64,000 nt of DNA, taken from assembly GCF_029227915.1 (NCBI RefSeq), contig NC_079875.1, positions 42,367,201 through 42,431,200 on the forward strand, given 5' to 3'. A program made the position numbers and the translations under genes. A model generated the notes under the pieces. It was not told the DNA's origin. It saw only the letters and a program-made list of their open reading frames with translations, and ran no database searches. Source of the DNA: Hydractinia symbiolongicarpus (taxonomy: Eukaryota > Cnidaria > Hydrozoa > Anthoathecata > Hydractiniidae). Shown here one piece after another: positions 24,971 to 37,330 of this stretch; position 1 is the first letter of the stretch; each line of letters starts with the position of its first letter.

Positions 24971-26442
24971 ATGTATATAAAGAAAGTACCCAGGGAGTAA
25001 ACTGATTTCCCGAACGATTTTTCAAATTATTTCTGCACCACTAGAACGAACGAGACTTGTAGTTTTCAAAAATGTTTTCATTTTTAATGAGACGCTTAAT
25101 GAAAGAGGTTTAATCGCCGGCAAACGAAAACCCGAGATTTCCCGTAAATCCCGGGCTTGTCCGGTATAGTCAAAAGTATACAAAGAAAGTACCCAGGGAG
25201 TAAACTCATTTCCGGAACGATTTTTTAAATTATTATTTCACCACTAAAGCCCATGAGACTTGTAGTTTTTAAAAATGTTTTCATTTTTGATCAGACGCTG
25301 AATAAAAGGAGTTTAATCGCCGGCAAACAAAAACCCGCCATTTCCCGTAAACCCAGTACTCGGCCCGTATAGTCGAATGTATACAAAGAAAGTACCCTGT
25401 GAGTAAACTCATTTCCAGAACGATTTTTTAAATTATTTTTTCAACACTAAAACGCATAAGACTTGTAGTTTTCAAAAATGTTTTCATTTTTGATGAGACG
25501 CCTAATGAAAGTGGTTTAATCGCCGGCAAACGAAAACCCGCGATTTCCCTTAAATCCTGGGCTTGGCCCGTATAGTCAAAAGTATACAAAGAAAGTACCC
25601 AGGGAGTAAACTCATTTTCCGAACGATTTTTTAAATGATTTTTTCACCACTAAAACGCATAAGACTTGTAGTTTTCAAAAATGTTTTCATTTTTGATGAG
25701 ACGCTGAATAAAAGAAGTTTAATCGCCGGCAAACGAAAACCCGCGATTTCCCGTATATCCCGGGCTTGGCCCGTATAGTTGAATGTATATAAAGAAAGTA
25801 CCCAGGGAGTAAACTGATTTCCCGAACGATTTTTCAAATTATTTCTGCACCACTAGAACGAACGAGACTTGTAGTTTTCAAAAATGTTTTCATTTTTAAT
25901 GAGACGCTTAATGAAAGAGGTTTAATCGCCGGCAAACGAAAACCCGAGATTTCCCGTAAATCCCGGGCTTGTCCGGTATAGTCAAAAGTATACAAAGAAA
26001 GTACCCAGGGAGTAAACTCATTTCCGGAACGATTTTTTAAATTATTATTTCACCACTAAAGCCCATGAGACTTGTAGTTTTTAAAAATGTTTTCATTTTT
26101 GATCAGACGCTGAATAAAAGGAGTTTAATCGCCGGCAAACAAAAACCCGCCATTTCCCGTAAACCCAGTACTCGGCCCGTATAGTCGAATGTATACAAAG
26201 AAAGTACCCTGTGAGTAAACTCATTTCCAGAACGATTTTTTAAATTATTTTTTCAACACTAAAACGCATAAGACTTGTAGTTTTCAAAAATGTTTTCATT
26301 TTTGATGAGACGCCTAATGAAAGTGGTTTAATCGCCGGCAAACGAAAACCCGCGATTTCCCTTAAATCCTGGGCTTGGCCCGTATAGTCAAAAGTATACA
26401 AAGAAAGTACCCAGGGAGTAAACTCATTTTCCGAACGATTTT
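24819..26442. repeat. Tandem four-monomer duplication (812 bp)
   Basis: Copies at 24819-25630 and 25631-26442 share the CACTAG unit, CCCGAGATTTCC, GGGCTTGTCCGG, TTCCGGAACG, TTTGATCAGACG and ACCCAGTACTCGG at an offset of 812 bp (4 x 203). A diverged partial third copy runs from 27458 to about 28020 with CCCAAGATT and GGCTTGTCCCG. Between them, 26.44-27.46 kb holds ordinary units of the GTACCATGTGAG and CAACAC types. Confidence 0.77.
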
Positions 26443-28268
26443 TTAAATGATTTTTTCTCCACTAAAATGCATGAGATTTGTAGTTTTCAAAAATGTTTTC
26501 ATTTTTGATGACACGCTTAATGAAAGGGGTTTAATCGCCGGCAAATGAAAACCCGCGATTTCCCGTAAATCACGGGCTTGGCCCGTATAGTCGAATGTAT
26601 ACAAAGAAAGTACCCTGTGAGTAAACTCATTTCCAGAACGATTTTTTAAATTATTTTTTCAACACTAAAACGCATAAGACTTGTAGTTTTCAAAAATGTT
26701 TTCATTTTTGATGAGACGCCTAATGAAAGTGGTTTAATTGCCGGCAAACGATAACCCGCGATTTCCCTTAAATCCTGGGCTTGGCCCGTATAGTCGAATG
26801 TATACAAAGAAAGTACCATGTGAGTAAACTCATTTCCAAAACGATTTTTTAAATTATCTTTTCACCACTAAAACGCATGAGACTTGTAGTTTTCAAAAAT
26901 GTTTTTATTTTTGATGAGACGCTGAATAAAAGAAGTTTAATCGCCGGCAAACGAAAACCCGCCATTTCCCGTAAACCCCAGACTCGGCCCGTATAGTCAA
27001 AAGTATACAAAGAAAGTACCCAGGGAGTAAACTCATTTCCAGAACGATTTTTTAAATTATTTTTTCACCACTAAAACGCATAAGACTTGTAGTTTTCAAA
27101 AATGTTTTCATTTTTGATGAGACGCCTAATGAAAGTGGTTTAATCGCCGGCAAACGAAAACCCGCGATTTCCCTTAAATCCTGGGCTTGGCCCGTATAGT
27201 CGAATGTATACAAAGAAAGTACCATGTGAGTAAACTCATTTCCAAAACGATTTTTTAAATTATCTTTTCACCACTAAAACGCATGAGACTTGTAGTTTTC
27301 AAAAATGTTTTCATTTTTGATGAGACGCTGAATAAAAGAAGTTTAATCGCCGGCAAACGAAAACCCGCCATTTCCCGTAAACCCCAGACTCGGCCCGTAT
27401 AGTCAAAAGTATACAAAGAAAGTACCCAGGGAGTAAACTCATTTCTAGAACGATTTTTTAAATTATTTTTTCACCACTAAAACGCATAAGACTTGTAGTT
27501 TTCAAAAATGTTTTCATTTTTGATGAGACGCTGAATAAAAGAAGTTTAATCGCCGGCAGACGAAAACCCGCGATTTCCCTTATATCCCGGGCTTGGCCCG
27601 TATAGTTGAATGTATATAAAGAAAGTACCCAGGGAGTAAACTGATTTCTCGAATGATTTTTCAAATTATTTCTGCACCACTAGAACGAACGAGACTTGTA
27701 GTTTTCAAAAATGTTTTCATTTTTAATGAGACGCTTAATGAAAGAGGTTTAATCGCCGGCAAACGAAAACCCAAGATTTCCCGTAAATCCCGGGCTTGTC
27801 CCGTATAGTCAAAAGTATACAAAGAAAGTACCCAGGGAGTAAACTCATTTCCGGAACGATTTTTTAAATTATTATTTCACCACTAAAGCCCATGAGACTT
27901 GTAGTTTTTAAAAATGTTTTCATTTTTGATCAGACGCTGAATAAAAGGAGTTTAATCGCCGGCAAACAAAAACCCGCCATTTCCCGTAAACCCAGTACTC
28001 GGCCCGTATAGTCAAAAGTATACAAAGAAAGTACCTAGGGAGTAAACCCATTTGCCGAACGATTTTTTAAATTATTTTTTCACCACTAAAACGCATGAGA
28101 CTTGTATTTTTTAGAAATGTTTTAATTTTTGATGAGACGCTTAATGAAAGTGGTTTAATCGCCGGCAAACGAAAACCCGCGATTTCCCGTAAATCCGGGC
28201 TTGGCCCGTATAGTCGAAAGTATACAAAGAAAGTACCCTGTGAGTAAACTCATTTCCAAAACGATTTT

Positions 28269-31200
28269 TTAAATTATCTTTTCACCACTAAAACGCATGA
28301 GACTAGTAGTTTTTAAAAATGTTTTCATTTTTGATGAGACGCTGAATAAAAGAAGTTTAATCGCCGGCAAACGAAGACCCGCCATTTCCCGTGAACCCCG
28401 GACGCAGCCCGTATAGTCAAAAGTATACAAAGAAAGTACCCAGGGAGTAAACTCATTTCCCGAACGATTTTTTATATTATTTTTCACCACTAAAGCCCAT
28501 GAGATTTGTAGTTTTTAAAAATGTTTTCATTTTTGATAAGATGCTGATTAAAAGAAGTTTAATCTCCCTCAAACAAAAACCTGCGATTTCCCGTAAATCC
28601 CGGACTCAGCCCGTATAGTCAAAAGTATACAAAGAAAGTACCCAGGGTGTAAACTCATTTCCCGAACGATTTTTTTTCATTTTTGATGAGACGCCTAATG
28701 AAAGTGGTTTAATCGCCGGCAAACAAAAACCCGCGATTTCCCTTAAATCCTGGGCTTGGCCCGTATAGTCGAATGTATACAAAGAAAGTACCCTGTGAGT
28801 AAACTCATTTCCAGAACGATTTTTTAAATTATTTTTTCAACACTAAAACGCATGAGATTTGTAGTTTTCAAAAATATTTTCATTTTTGATGACACGCTTA
28901 ATGAAAGGGGTTTAATCGCCGGCAAATGAAAACCCGCGATTTCCCGTAAATCACGGGCTTGGCCCGTATAGTCGAATGTATACAAAGAAAGTACCCTCTG
29001 AGTAAACTCATTTCCAGAACGATTTTTTAAATTATTTTTTCAACACTAAAACGCATAAGACTTGTAGTTTTCAAAAATGTTTTCATTTTTGATGAGACGC
29101 CTAATGAAAGTGGTTTAATCGCCGGCAAACGAAAACCCGCGGTTTCCCTTAAATTCTGGGCTTGGCCCGTATAGTCGAATGTATACAAAGAAAGTACCAT
29201 GTGAGTAAACTCATTTCTAAAACGATTTTTTGAATTATCTTTTCACTACTAAAACGCATGAGACTTGTAGTTTTCAAAAATGTTTTCATTTTTGATGAGA
29301 CGCTGAATAAAAGAAGGTTAATCGCCGGCAAACGAAAACCCGCCATTTCCCGCAAACCCCAGACTCGGCCCGTATAGTCAAAAGTATACAAAGAAAGTAC
29401 CCAGGGAGTAAACTCATTTCCAGAACGATTTTGTAAATTATTTTTTCATCACTAAAACGCATAAGACTTGTAGTTTTCAAAAATGTTTTCATTTTTGATG
29501 AGACGCTGAATAAAAGAAGTTTAATCGCCGGCAAACGAAAACCCGCGATTTTCCGTAAATCCCGGGCTTGGACCGTATAGTCAAAAGTATACAAAGAAAG
29601 TACCCAGGGAGTAAATTCATTTCCCGAACGATTTTTTAAATTATTTTTTCACCACTAAAACGCATGAGACTTGTAGTTTTCAAAAATGTTTTCATTTTTG
29701 ATGAGACGCTGAATAAAAGAAGTTTAATCGCCGGCAAACGAAAACCCGCGATTTCCCGTATATCCCGGGCTTGGCCCGTATAGTTGAATGTATATAAAGA
29801 AAGTACCCAGGGAGTAAACTGATTTCCCGAACAATTTTTCAAATTATTTCTGCACCACTAGAACGAATGAGACTTGTAGTTTTCAAAAATGTTTTCATTT
29901 TTGATGAGACGCTGAATAAAAGAAGTTTAATCGCCGGCAAACGAAAACCCGCCATTTCCCGTGAACCCCGGACGCAGCCCGTATAGTCAAAAGTATACAA
30001 AGAAAGTACCCAGGGAGTAAACTCATTTCCCGAACGATTTTTTATATTATTTTTCACCACTAAAGCCCATGAGATTTGTAGTTTTTAAAAATGTTTTCAT
30101 TTTTGATAAGACGCTGATTAAAAGAAGTTTAATCTCCCTCAAACAAAAACCTGCGATTTCCCGTAAATCCCGGACTCAGCCCGTATAGTCAAAAGTATAC
30201 AAAGAAAGTACCCAGGGTGTAAACTCATTTCCCGAACGATTTTTTTTCATTTTTGATGAGACGCCTAATGAAAGTGGTTTAATCGCCGGCAAACAAAAAC
30301 CCGCGATTTCCCTTAAATCCTTGGCTTGGCCCGTATAGTCGAATGTATACAAAGAAAGTACCCTGTGAGTAAACTCATTTCCAGAACGATTTTTTAAATT
30401 ATTTTTTCAACACTAAAACGCATGAGATTTGTAGTTTTCAAAAATATTTTCATTTTTGATGACACGCTTAATGAAAGGGGTTTAATCGCCGGCAAATGAA
30501 AACCCGCGATTTCCCGTAAATCACGGGCTTGGCCCGTATAGTCGAATGTATACAAAGAAAGTACCCTGTGAGTAAACTCATTTCCAGAACGATTTTTTAA
30601 ATTATTTTTTCAACACTAAAACGCATAAGACTTGTAGTTTTCAAAAATGTTTTCATTTTTGATGAGACGCCTAATGAAAGTGGTTTAATCGCCGGCAAAC
30701 GAAAACCCGAGGTTTCCCTTAAATTCAGGGCTTGGCCCGTATAGTCGAATGTATACAAAGAAAGTACCATGTGAGTAAACTCATTTCCAAAACGATTTTT
30801 TAAATTATCTTTTCACCACTAAAAGGCATGAGACTTGTAGTTTTCAAAAATGTTTTCATTTTTGATGAGACGCTGAATAAAAGAAGGTTAATCGCCGGCA
30901 AACGAAAACCCGCCATTTCCCGCAAACCCCAGACTCGGCCCGTATAGTCAAAAGTATACAAAGAAAGTACCCAGGGAGTAAACTCATTTCCAGAACGATT
31001 TTGTAAATTATTTTTTCACCACTAAAATGCATAAGACTTGTAGTTTTCAAAAATGTTTTCATTTTTGATGAGACGCTGAATAAAAGAAGTTAAATCGCCG
31101 GCAAACGAAAACCCGCGATTTCCCGTAAATCCCGGGCTTGGACCGTATAGTCAAAAGTATACAAAGAAAGTACCCAGGGAGTAAATTCATTTCCCGAACG

Positions 31201-32780
31201 ATTTTTTAAATTATTTTTTCACCACTAAAACGCATGAGACTTGTAGTTTTCAAAAATGTTTTCATTTTTGATGAGACGCTGAATAAAAGAAGTTTAATCG
31301 CCGGCAAACGAAAACCCGCGATTTCCCGTATATCCCGGGCTTGGCCCGTATAGTTGAATGTATATAAAGAAAGTACCCAGGGAGTAAACTGATTTCCCGA
31401 ACAATTTTTTTAAATTATTTCTGCACCACTAGAACGAATGAGACTTGTAGTTTTCAAAAATGTTTTCATTTTTGATGAGACGCTGAATAAAAGAAGGTTA
31501 ATCGCCGGCAAACGAAAACCCGCTATTTCCCGCAAACCCCAGACTCGGCCCGTATAGTCAAAAGTATACAAAGAAAGTACCCAGGGAGTAAACTCATTTC
31601 CAGAACGATTTTGTAAATTATCTTTTCACCACTAAAACGCATGAGACTAGTAGTTTTTAAAAATGTTTTCATTTTTGATGAGACGCTGAATAAAAGAAGT
31701 TTAATCGCCGGCAAACGAAAACCCGCCATTTCCCGTGAACCCCGGACGCAGCCCGTATAGTCAAAAGTATACAAAGAAAGTACCCAGGGAGTAAACTCAT
31801 TTCCCGAACGATTTTTTATATTATTTTTCACCACTAAAGCCCATGAGATTTGTAGTTTTTAAAAATGTTTTCATTTTTGATAAGACGCTGATTAAAAGAA
31901 GTTTAATCTCCCTCAAACAAAAACCTGCGATTTCCTGTAAATCCCGGACTCAGCCCGTATAGTCAAAAGTATACAAAGAAAGTACCCAGGGTGTAAACTC
32001 ATTTCCCGAACGATTTTTTTTCATTTTTGATGAGACGCCTAATGAAAGTGGTTTAATCGCCGGCAAACAAAAACCCGCGATTTCCCTTAAATCCTTGGCT
32101 TGGCCCGTATAGTCGAATGTATACAAAGAAAGTACCCTGTGAGTAAACTCATTTCCAGAACGATTTTTTAAATTATTTTTTCAACACTAAAACGCATGAG
32201 ATTTGTAGTTTTCAAAAATATTTTCATTTTTGATGACACGCTTAATGAAAGGGGTTTAATCGCCGGCAAATGAAAACCCGCGATTTCCCGTAAATCACGG
32301 GCTTGGCCCGTATAGTCGAATGTATACAAAGAAAGTACCCTGTGAGTAAACTCATTTCCAGAACGATTTTTTAAATTATTTTTTCACCACTAAAACGCAT
32401 AAGACTTGTAGTTTTCAAAAATGTTTTCATTTTTGATGAAACGCCTAATGAAAGTGGTTTAATCGCCGGCAAACGAAAACCCCAGGTTTCCCTTAAATTC
32501 AGGGCTTGGCCCGTATAGTCGAATGTATACAAAGAAAGTACCATGTGAGTAAACTCATTTCCAAAACGATTTTTTAAATTATCTTTTCACCACTAAAAGG
32601 CATGAGACTTGTAGTTTTCAAAAATGTTTTCATTTTTGATGAGACGCTGAATAAAAGAAGGTTAATCGCCGGCAAACGAAAACCCGCCATTTCCCGCAAA
32701 CCCCAGACTCGGCCCGTATAGTCAAAAGTATACAAAGAAAGTACCCAGGGAGTAAACTCATTTCCAGAACGATTTTGTAA
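28269..32780. repeat. Higher-order repeat of 8-9 units (1570/1774 bp)
   Basis: Three runs share the linked marks CCGGACGCAGCCCG, TTTTTATATTATTTTTCACC, AATCTCCCTCAAACAAAAAC, CCCAGGGTGTAAAC and a 150-bp unit. The 150-bp junctions are at 28668, 30238 and 32012, giving steps of 1570 (7 x 203 + 150 - 1) and 1774 (8 x 203 + 150). The second run carries one extra monomer near 31.4-31.6 kb. The TTATATTATTTTTC unit has lost 1 bp, which explains the odd base. Confidence 0.75.
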
Positions 32781-34740
32781 ATTATTTTTTCACCACTAAA
32801 ACGCATAAGACTTGTAGTTTTCAAAAATGTTTTCATTTTTGATGAGACGCTGAATAAAAGAAGTTTAATCGCCGGCAAACGAAAACCCGCGATTTCCCGT
32901 AAATCCCGGGCTTGGACCGTATAGTCAAAAGTATACAAAGAAAGTACCCAGGGAGTAAATTCATTTCCCGAACGATTTTTTAAATTATTTTTTCACCACT
33001 AAAACGCATGAGACTTGTAGTTTTCAAAAATGTTTTCATTTTTGATGAGACGCTGAATAAAAGAAGTTTAATCGCCGGCAAACGAAAACCCGCGATTTCC
33101 CGTATATCCCGGGCTTGGCCCGTATAGTTGAATGTATATAAAGAAAGTACCCAGGGAGTAAACTGATTTCCCGAACAATTTTTCAAATTATTTCTGCACC
33201 ACTAGAACGAATGAGACTTGTAGTTTTCAAAAATGTTTTCATTTTTGATGAGACGCTGAATAAAAGAAGGTTAATCGCCGGCAAACGAAAACCCGCCATT
33301 TCCCGCAAACCCCAGACTCGGCCCGTATAGTCAAAAGTATACAAAGAAAGTACCCAGGGAGTAAACTCATTTCCAGAACGATTTTGTAAATTATCTTTTC
33401 ACCACTAAAACGCATGAGACTAGTAGTTTTTAAAAATGTTTTCATTTTTGATGAGACGCTGAATAAAAGAAGTTTAATCGCCGGCAAACGAAAACCCGCC
33501 ATTTCCCGTAAACCCCGGACGCAGCCCGTATAGTCAAAAGTATACAAAGAAAGTACCCAGGGAGTAAACTCATTTCCCGAACGATGTTTTATATTATTTT
33601 TCACCACTAAAGCCCATGAGATTTGTAGTTTTTAAAAATGTTTTCATTTTTGATAAGACGCTGATTAAAAGAAGTTTAATCTCCCTCAAACAAAAACCTG
33701 CGATTTCCCGTAAATCCCGGACTCAGCCCGTATAGTCAAAAGTATACAAAGAAAGTACCCAGGGAGTAAACTCATTTCCAGAACGATTTTGTAAATTATT
33801 TTTTCACCACTAAAACGCATAAGACTTGTAGTTTTCAAAAATGTTTTCATTTTTGATGAGACGCTGAATAAAAGAAGTTTAATCGCCGGCAAACGAAAAC
33901 CCGCGATTTCCCGTAAATCCCGGGCTTGGACCGTATAGTCAAAAGTATACAAAGAAAGTACCCAGGGAGTAAATTCATTTCCCGAACGATTTTTTAAATT
34001 ATTTTTTCACCACTAAAACGCATGAGACTTGTAGTTTTCAAAAATGTTTTCATTTTTGATGAGACGCTGAATAAAAGAAGTTTAATCGCCGGCAAACGAA
34101 AACCCGCGATTTCCCGTATATCCCGGGCTTGGCCCGTATAGTTGAATGTATATAAAGAAAGTACCCAGGGAGTAAACTGATTTCCCGAACAATTTTTCAA
34201 ATTATTTCTGCACCACTAGAACGAATGAGACTTGTAGTTTTCAAAAATGTTTTCATTTTTGATGAGACGCTGAATAAAAGAAGGTTAATCGCCGGCAAAC
34301 GAAAACCCGCCATTTCCCGCAAACCCCAGACTCGGCCCGTATAGTCAAAAGTATACAAAGAAAGTACCCAGGGAGTAAACTCATTTCCAGAACGATTTTG
34401 TAAATTATCTTTTCACCACTAAAACGCATGAGACTAGTAGTTTTTAAAAATGTTTTCATTTTTGATGAGACGCTGAATAAAAGAAGTTTAATCGCCGGCA
34501 AACGAAAACCCGCCATTTCCCGTAAACCCCGGACGCAGCCCGTATAGTCAAAAGTATACAAAGAAAGTACCCAGGGAGTAAACTCATTTCCCGAACGATT
34601 TTTTATATTATTTTTCACCACTAAAGCCCATGAGATTTGTAGTTTTTAAAAATGTTTTCATTTTTGATAAGACGCTGATTAAAAGAAGTTTAATCTCCCT
34701 CAAACAAAAACCTGCGATTTCCCGTAAATCCCGGACTCAG
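32720..34740. repeat. Tandem five-monomer duplication (1014 bp)
   Basis: About 32720-33733 is repeated at 33734-34740, an offset of 1014 bp (5 x 203 - 1). Marks shared in order are GATTTTGTAAATT, GGCTTGGACCG, GTATATCCCGGG, CGAACAATTTTTCAAATT, CCCCAGACTCGG and AATCTCCCTC. One visible difference is CGATGTTTTATATT near 33585 against CGATTTTTTATATT in the next copy. Confidence 0.72.
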
Positions 34741-34798
34741 CCCGTATAGTCAAAAGTATACAAAGAAAGTACCCAGGGTGTAAACTCATTTCCCGAAC

Positions 34799-37330
34799 GA
34801 TTTTTTTTCATTTTTGATGAGACGCCTAATGAAAGTGGTTTAATCGCCGGCAAACAAAAACCCGCGATTTCCCTTAAATCCTTGGCTTGGCCCGTATAGT
34901 CGAATGTATACAAAGAAAGTACCCTGTGAATAAACTCATTCCCAGAACGATTTTTTAAATTATTTTTTCAACACTAAAACGCATGAGATTTGTAGTTTTC
35001 AAAAATATTTTCATTTTTGATGACACGCTTAATGAAAGGGGCTTAATCGCCGGCAAATGAAAACCCGCGATTTCCCGTAAATCACGGGCTTGGCCCGTAT
35101 AGTCGAATGTATACAAAGAAAGTACCCTGTGAGTAAACTCATTTCCAGAACGATTTTTTAAATTATTTTTTCAACACTAAAACGCATAAGACTTGTAGTT
35201 TTCAAAAATGTTTTCATTTTTGATGAGACGCCTAATGAAAGTGGTTTAATCGCCGGCAAACGAAAACCCGCGGTTTCCCTTAAATTCAGGGCTTGGCCCG
35301 TATAGTCGAATGTATACAAAGAAAGTACCATGTGAGTAAACTCATTTCCAAAACGATTTTTTAAATTATCTTTTCACCACTAAAAGGCATGAGACTTGTA
35401 GTTTTCAAAAATGTTTTCATTTTTGATGAGACGTTGAATAAAAGAAGGTTAATCGCCGGCAAACGAAAACCCGCCATTTCCCGCAAACCCCAGACTCGGC
35501 CCGTATAGTCAAAAGTATACAAAGAAAGTACCCAGGGAGTAAACTCATTTCCAGAACGATTTTGTAAATTATTTTTTCACCACTAAAACGCATAAGACTT
35601 GTAGTTTTCAAAAATGTTTTCATTTTTGATGAGACGCTGAATAAAAGAAGTTTAATCGCCGGCAAACGAAAACCCGCGATTTCCCGTAAATCCCGGGCTT
35701 GGACCGTATAGTCAAAAGTATACAAAGAAAGTACCCAGGGAGTAAATTCATTTCCCGAACGATTTTTTAAATTATTTTTTCACCACTAAAACGCATGAGA
35801 CTTGTAGTTTTCAAAAATGTTTGCATTTTTGATGAGACGCTGATTAAAAGAAGTTTAATCGCCGGCAAACGAAAACCCGCGATTTCCCGTATATCCCGGG
35901 CTTGGCCCGTATAGTTGAATGTATATAAAGAAAGTACCCAGGGAGTAAACTGATTTCCCGAACAATTTTTCAAATTATTTCTGCACCACTAGAACGAATG
36001 AGACTTGTAGTTTTCAAAAATGTTTTCATTTTTAATGAGACGCTTAATGAAAGAGGTTTAATCGCCGGCAAACGAAAACCCGCGATTTCCCGTAAATCCC
36101 GGGCTTGTCCCGTATAGTCAAAAGTATACAAAGAAAGTACCCAGGGAGTAAACTCATTTCCCGAACGATTTTTTAAATTATTATTTCACCACTAAAGCCC
36201 ATGAGACTTGTAGTTTTTAAAAATGTTTTCATTTTTGCGGAGACGCTGAATAAAAGGAGTTTAATCGCCGGCAAACGAAAACCCGCCATTTCCCGTAAAC
36301 CCAGTACTCGGCCCGTATAGTCAAAAGTATACAAAGAAAGTACCCAGGGAGTAAACTCATTTCCCGAACGATTTTTTTTCATTTTTGATGAGACGCCTAA
36401 TGAAAGTGGTTTAATCGCCGGCAAACAAAAACCCGCGATTTCCCTTAAATCCTGGGCTTGGCTCGTATAGTCGAATGTATACAAAGAAAGTACCCTGCGA
36501 GTAAACTCATTTCCAGAACGATTTTTTAAATTATTTTTTCAACACTAAAACGCATGAGATTTGTAGTTTTCAAAAATGTGTTCATTTTTGATGACACGCT
36601 TAATAAAAGGGGTTTAATCGCCGGCAAATGAAAACCCGCGATTTCCCGTAAATCACGGGCTTGGCCCGTATAATCGAATGTATACAAAGAAAGTACCCTG
36701 TGAGTAAACTCTTTTCCAGAACGATTTTTTAAATTATTTTTTCAACACTAAAACGCATAAGACTTGTAGTTTTCAAAAATGTTTTCATTTTTGATGAGAC
36801 GCCTGATGAAGTGGTTTAATCGCCGGCAAACGAAAACCAGCGATTTCCCTTAAATTCTGGGCTTGGCCCGTATAGTCGAATGTATACAAAGAAAGTACCA
36901 TGTGAGTAAACTCATTTCCAAAACGATTTATTAAATTATCTTTTCACCACTAAAACGCATGAGACTTGTAATTTTCAAAAATGTTTTCATTTTTGATGAG
37001 ACGCTGAATAAAAGAAGTTTAATCGCCGGCAAACGAAAACCCGCGATTTCCCGTATATCCCGGGCTTGGCCCGTATAGTTGAATGTATATAAAGAAAGTA
37101 CCCAGGGAGTAAACTGATTTCCCGAACGATTTTTCAAATTATTTCTGCACCACTAGAACGAATGAGACTTGTTGTTTTCAAAAATGTTTTCATTTTTAAT
37201 GAGACGCTTAATGAAAGCGGTTTAATCGCCGGCAAACGAAAACCCGCGATTTCCCGTAAATCCCGGGCTTGTCCCGTATAGTCAAAAGTATACAAAGAAA
37301 GTACCCAGGGAGTAAACTCATTTCCCGAAC
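34799..37330. repeat. 2532-bp higher-order repeat, copy A
   Basis: This copy is delimited here by the junctions of 150-bp units at 34799, 36370 and 37331, with steps of 1571 (7 x 203 + 150) and 961 (4 x 203 + 150 - 1). It contains rare linked variants: GTGAATAAACTCATTCCC, CACTAAAAGGCATG, AATGTTTGCATTTTTG, TTTTTGCGGAGACG, ACCCAGTACTCGG, CCCTGCGAGTAAAC, AATGTGTTCATTTTTG, CCCGTATAATCG and the 1-bp-deleted CCTGATGAAGTGG. These identify copies B and C. Confidence 0.8.

Noticed and set aside
33239-34621. Longer minus-strand frames of 102-124 codons, such as those ending at 33607 and 34621 and many at 36-62 kb.
   Set aside because: They arise where a 150-bp unit (a multiple of 3) or a 1-bp deletion keeps two units in the same frame. 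The products are two satellite translations joined, not a new protein.
36803-36835. Hammerhead-ribozyme-like core, CTGATGA followed by CGAAA, in the CCTGATGAAGTGG unit type.
   Set aside because: The bases between the two core parts do not form stem II. The common unit type has TTGATGA, lacking the essential C. I could not fit stems I and III either.
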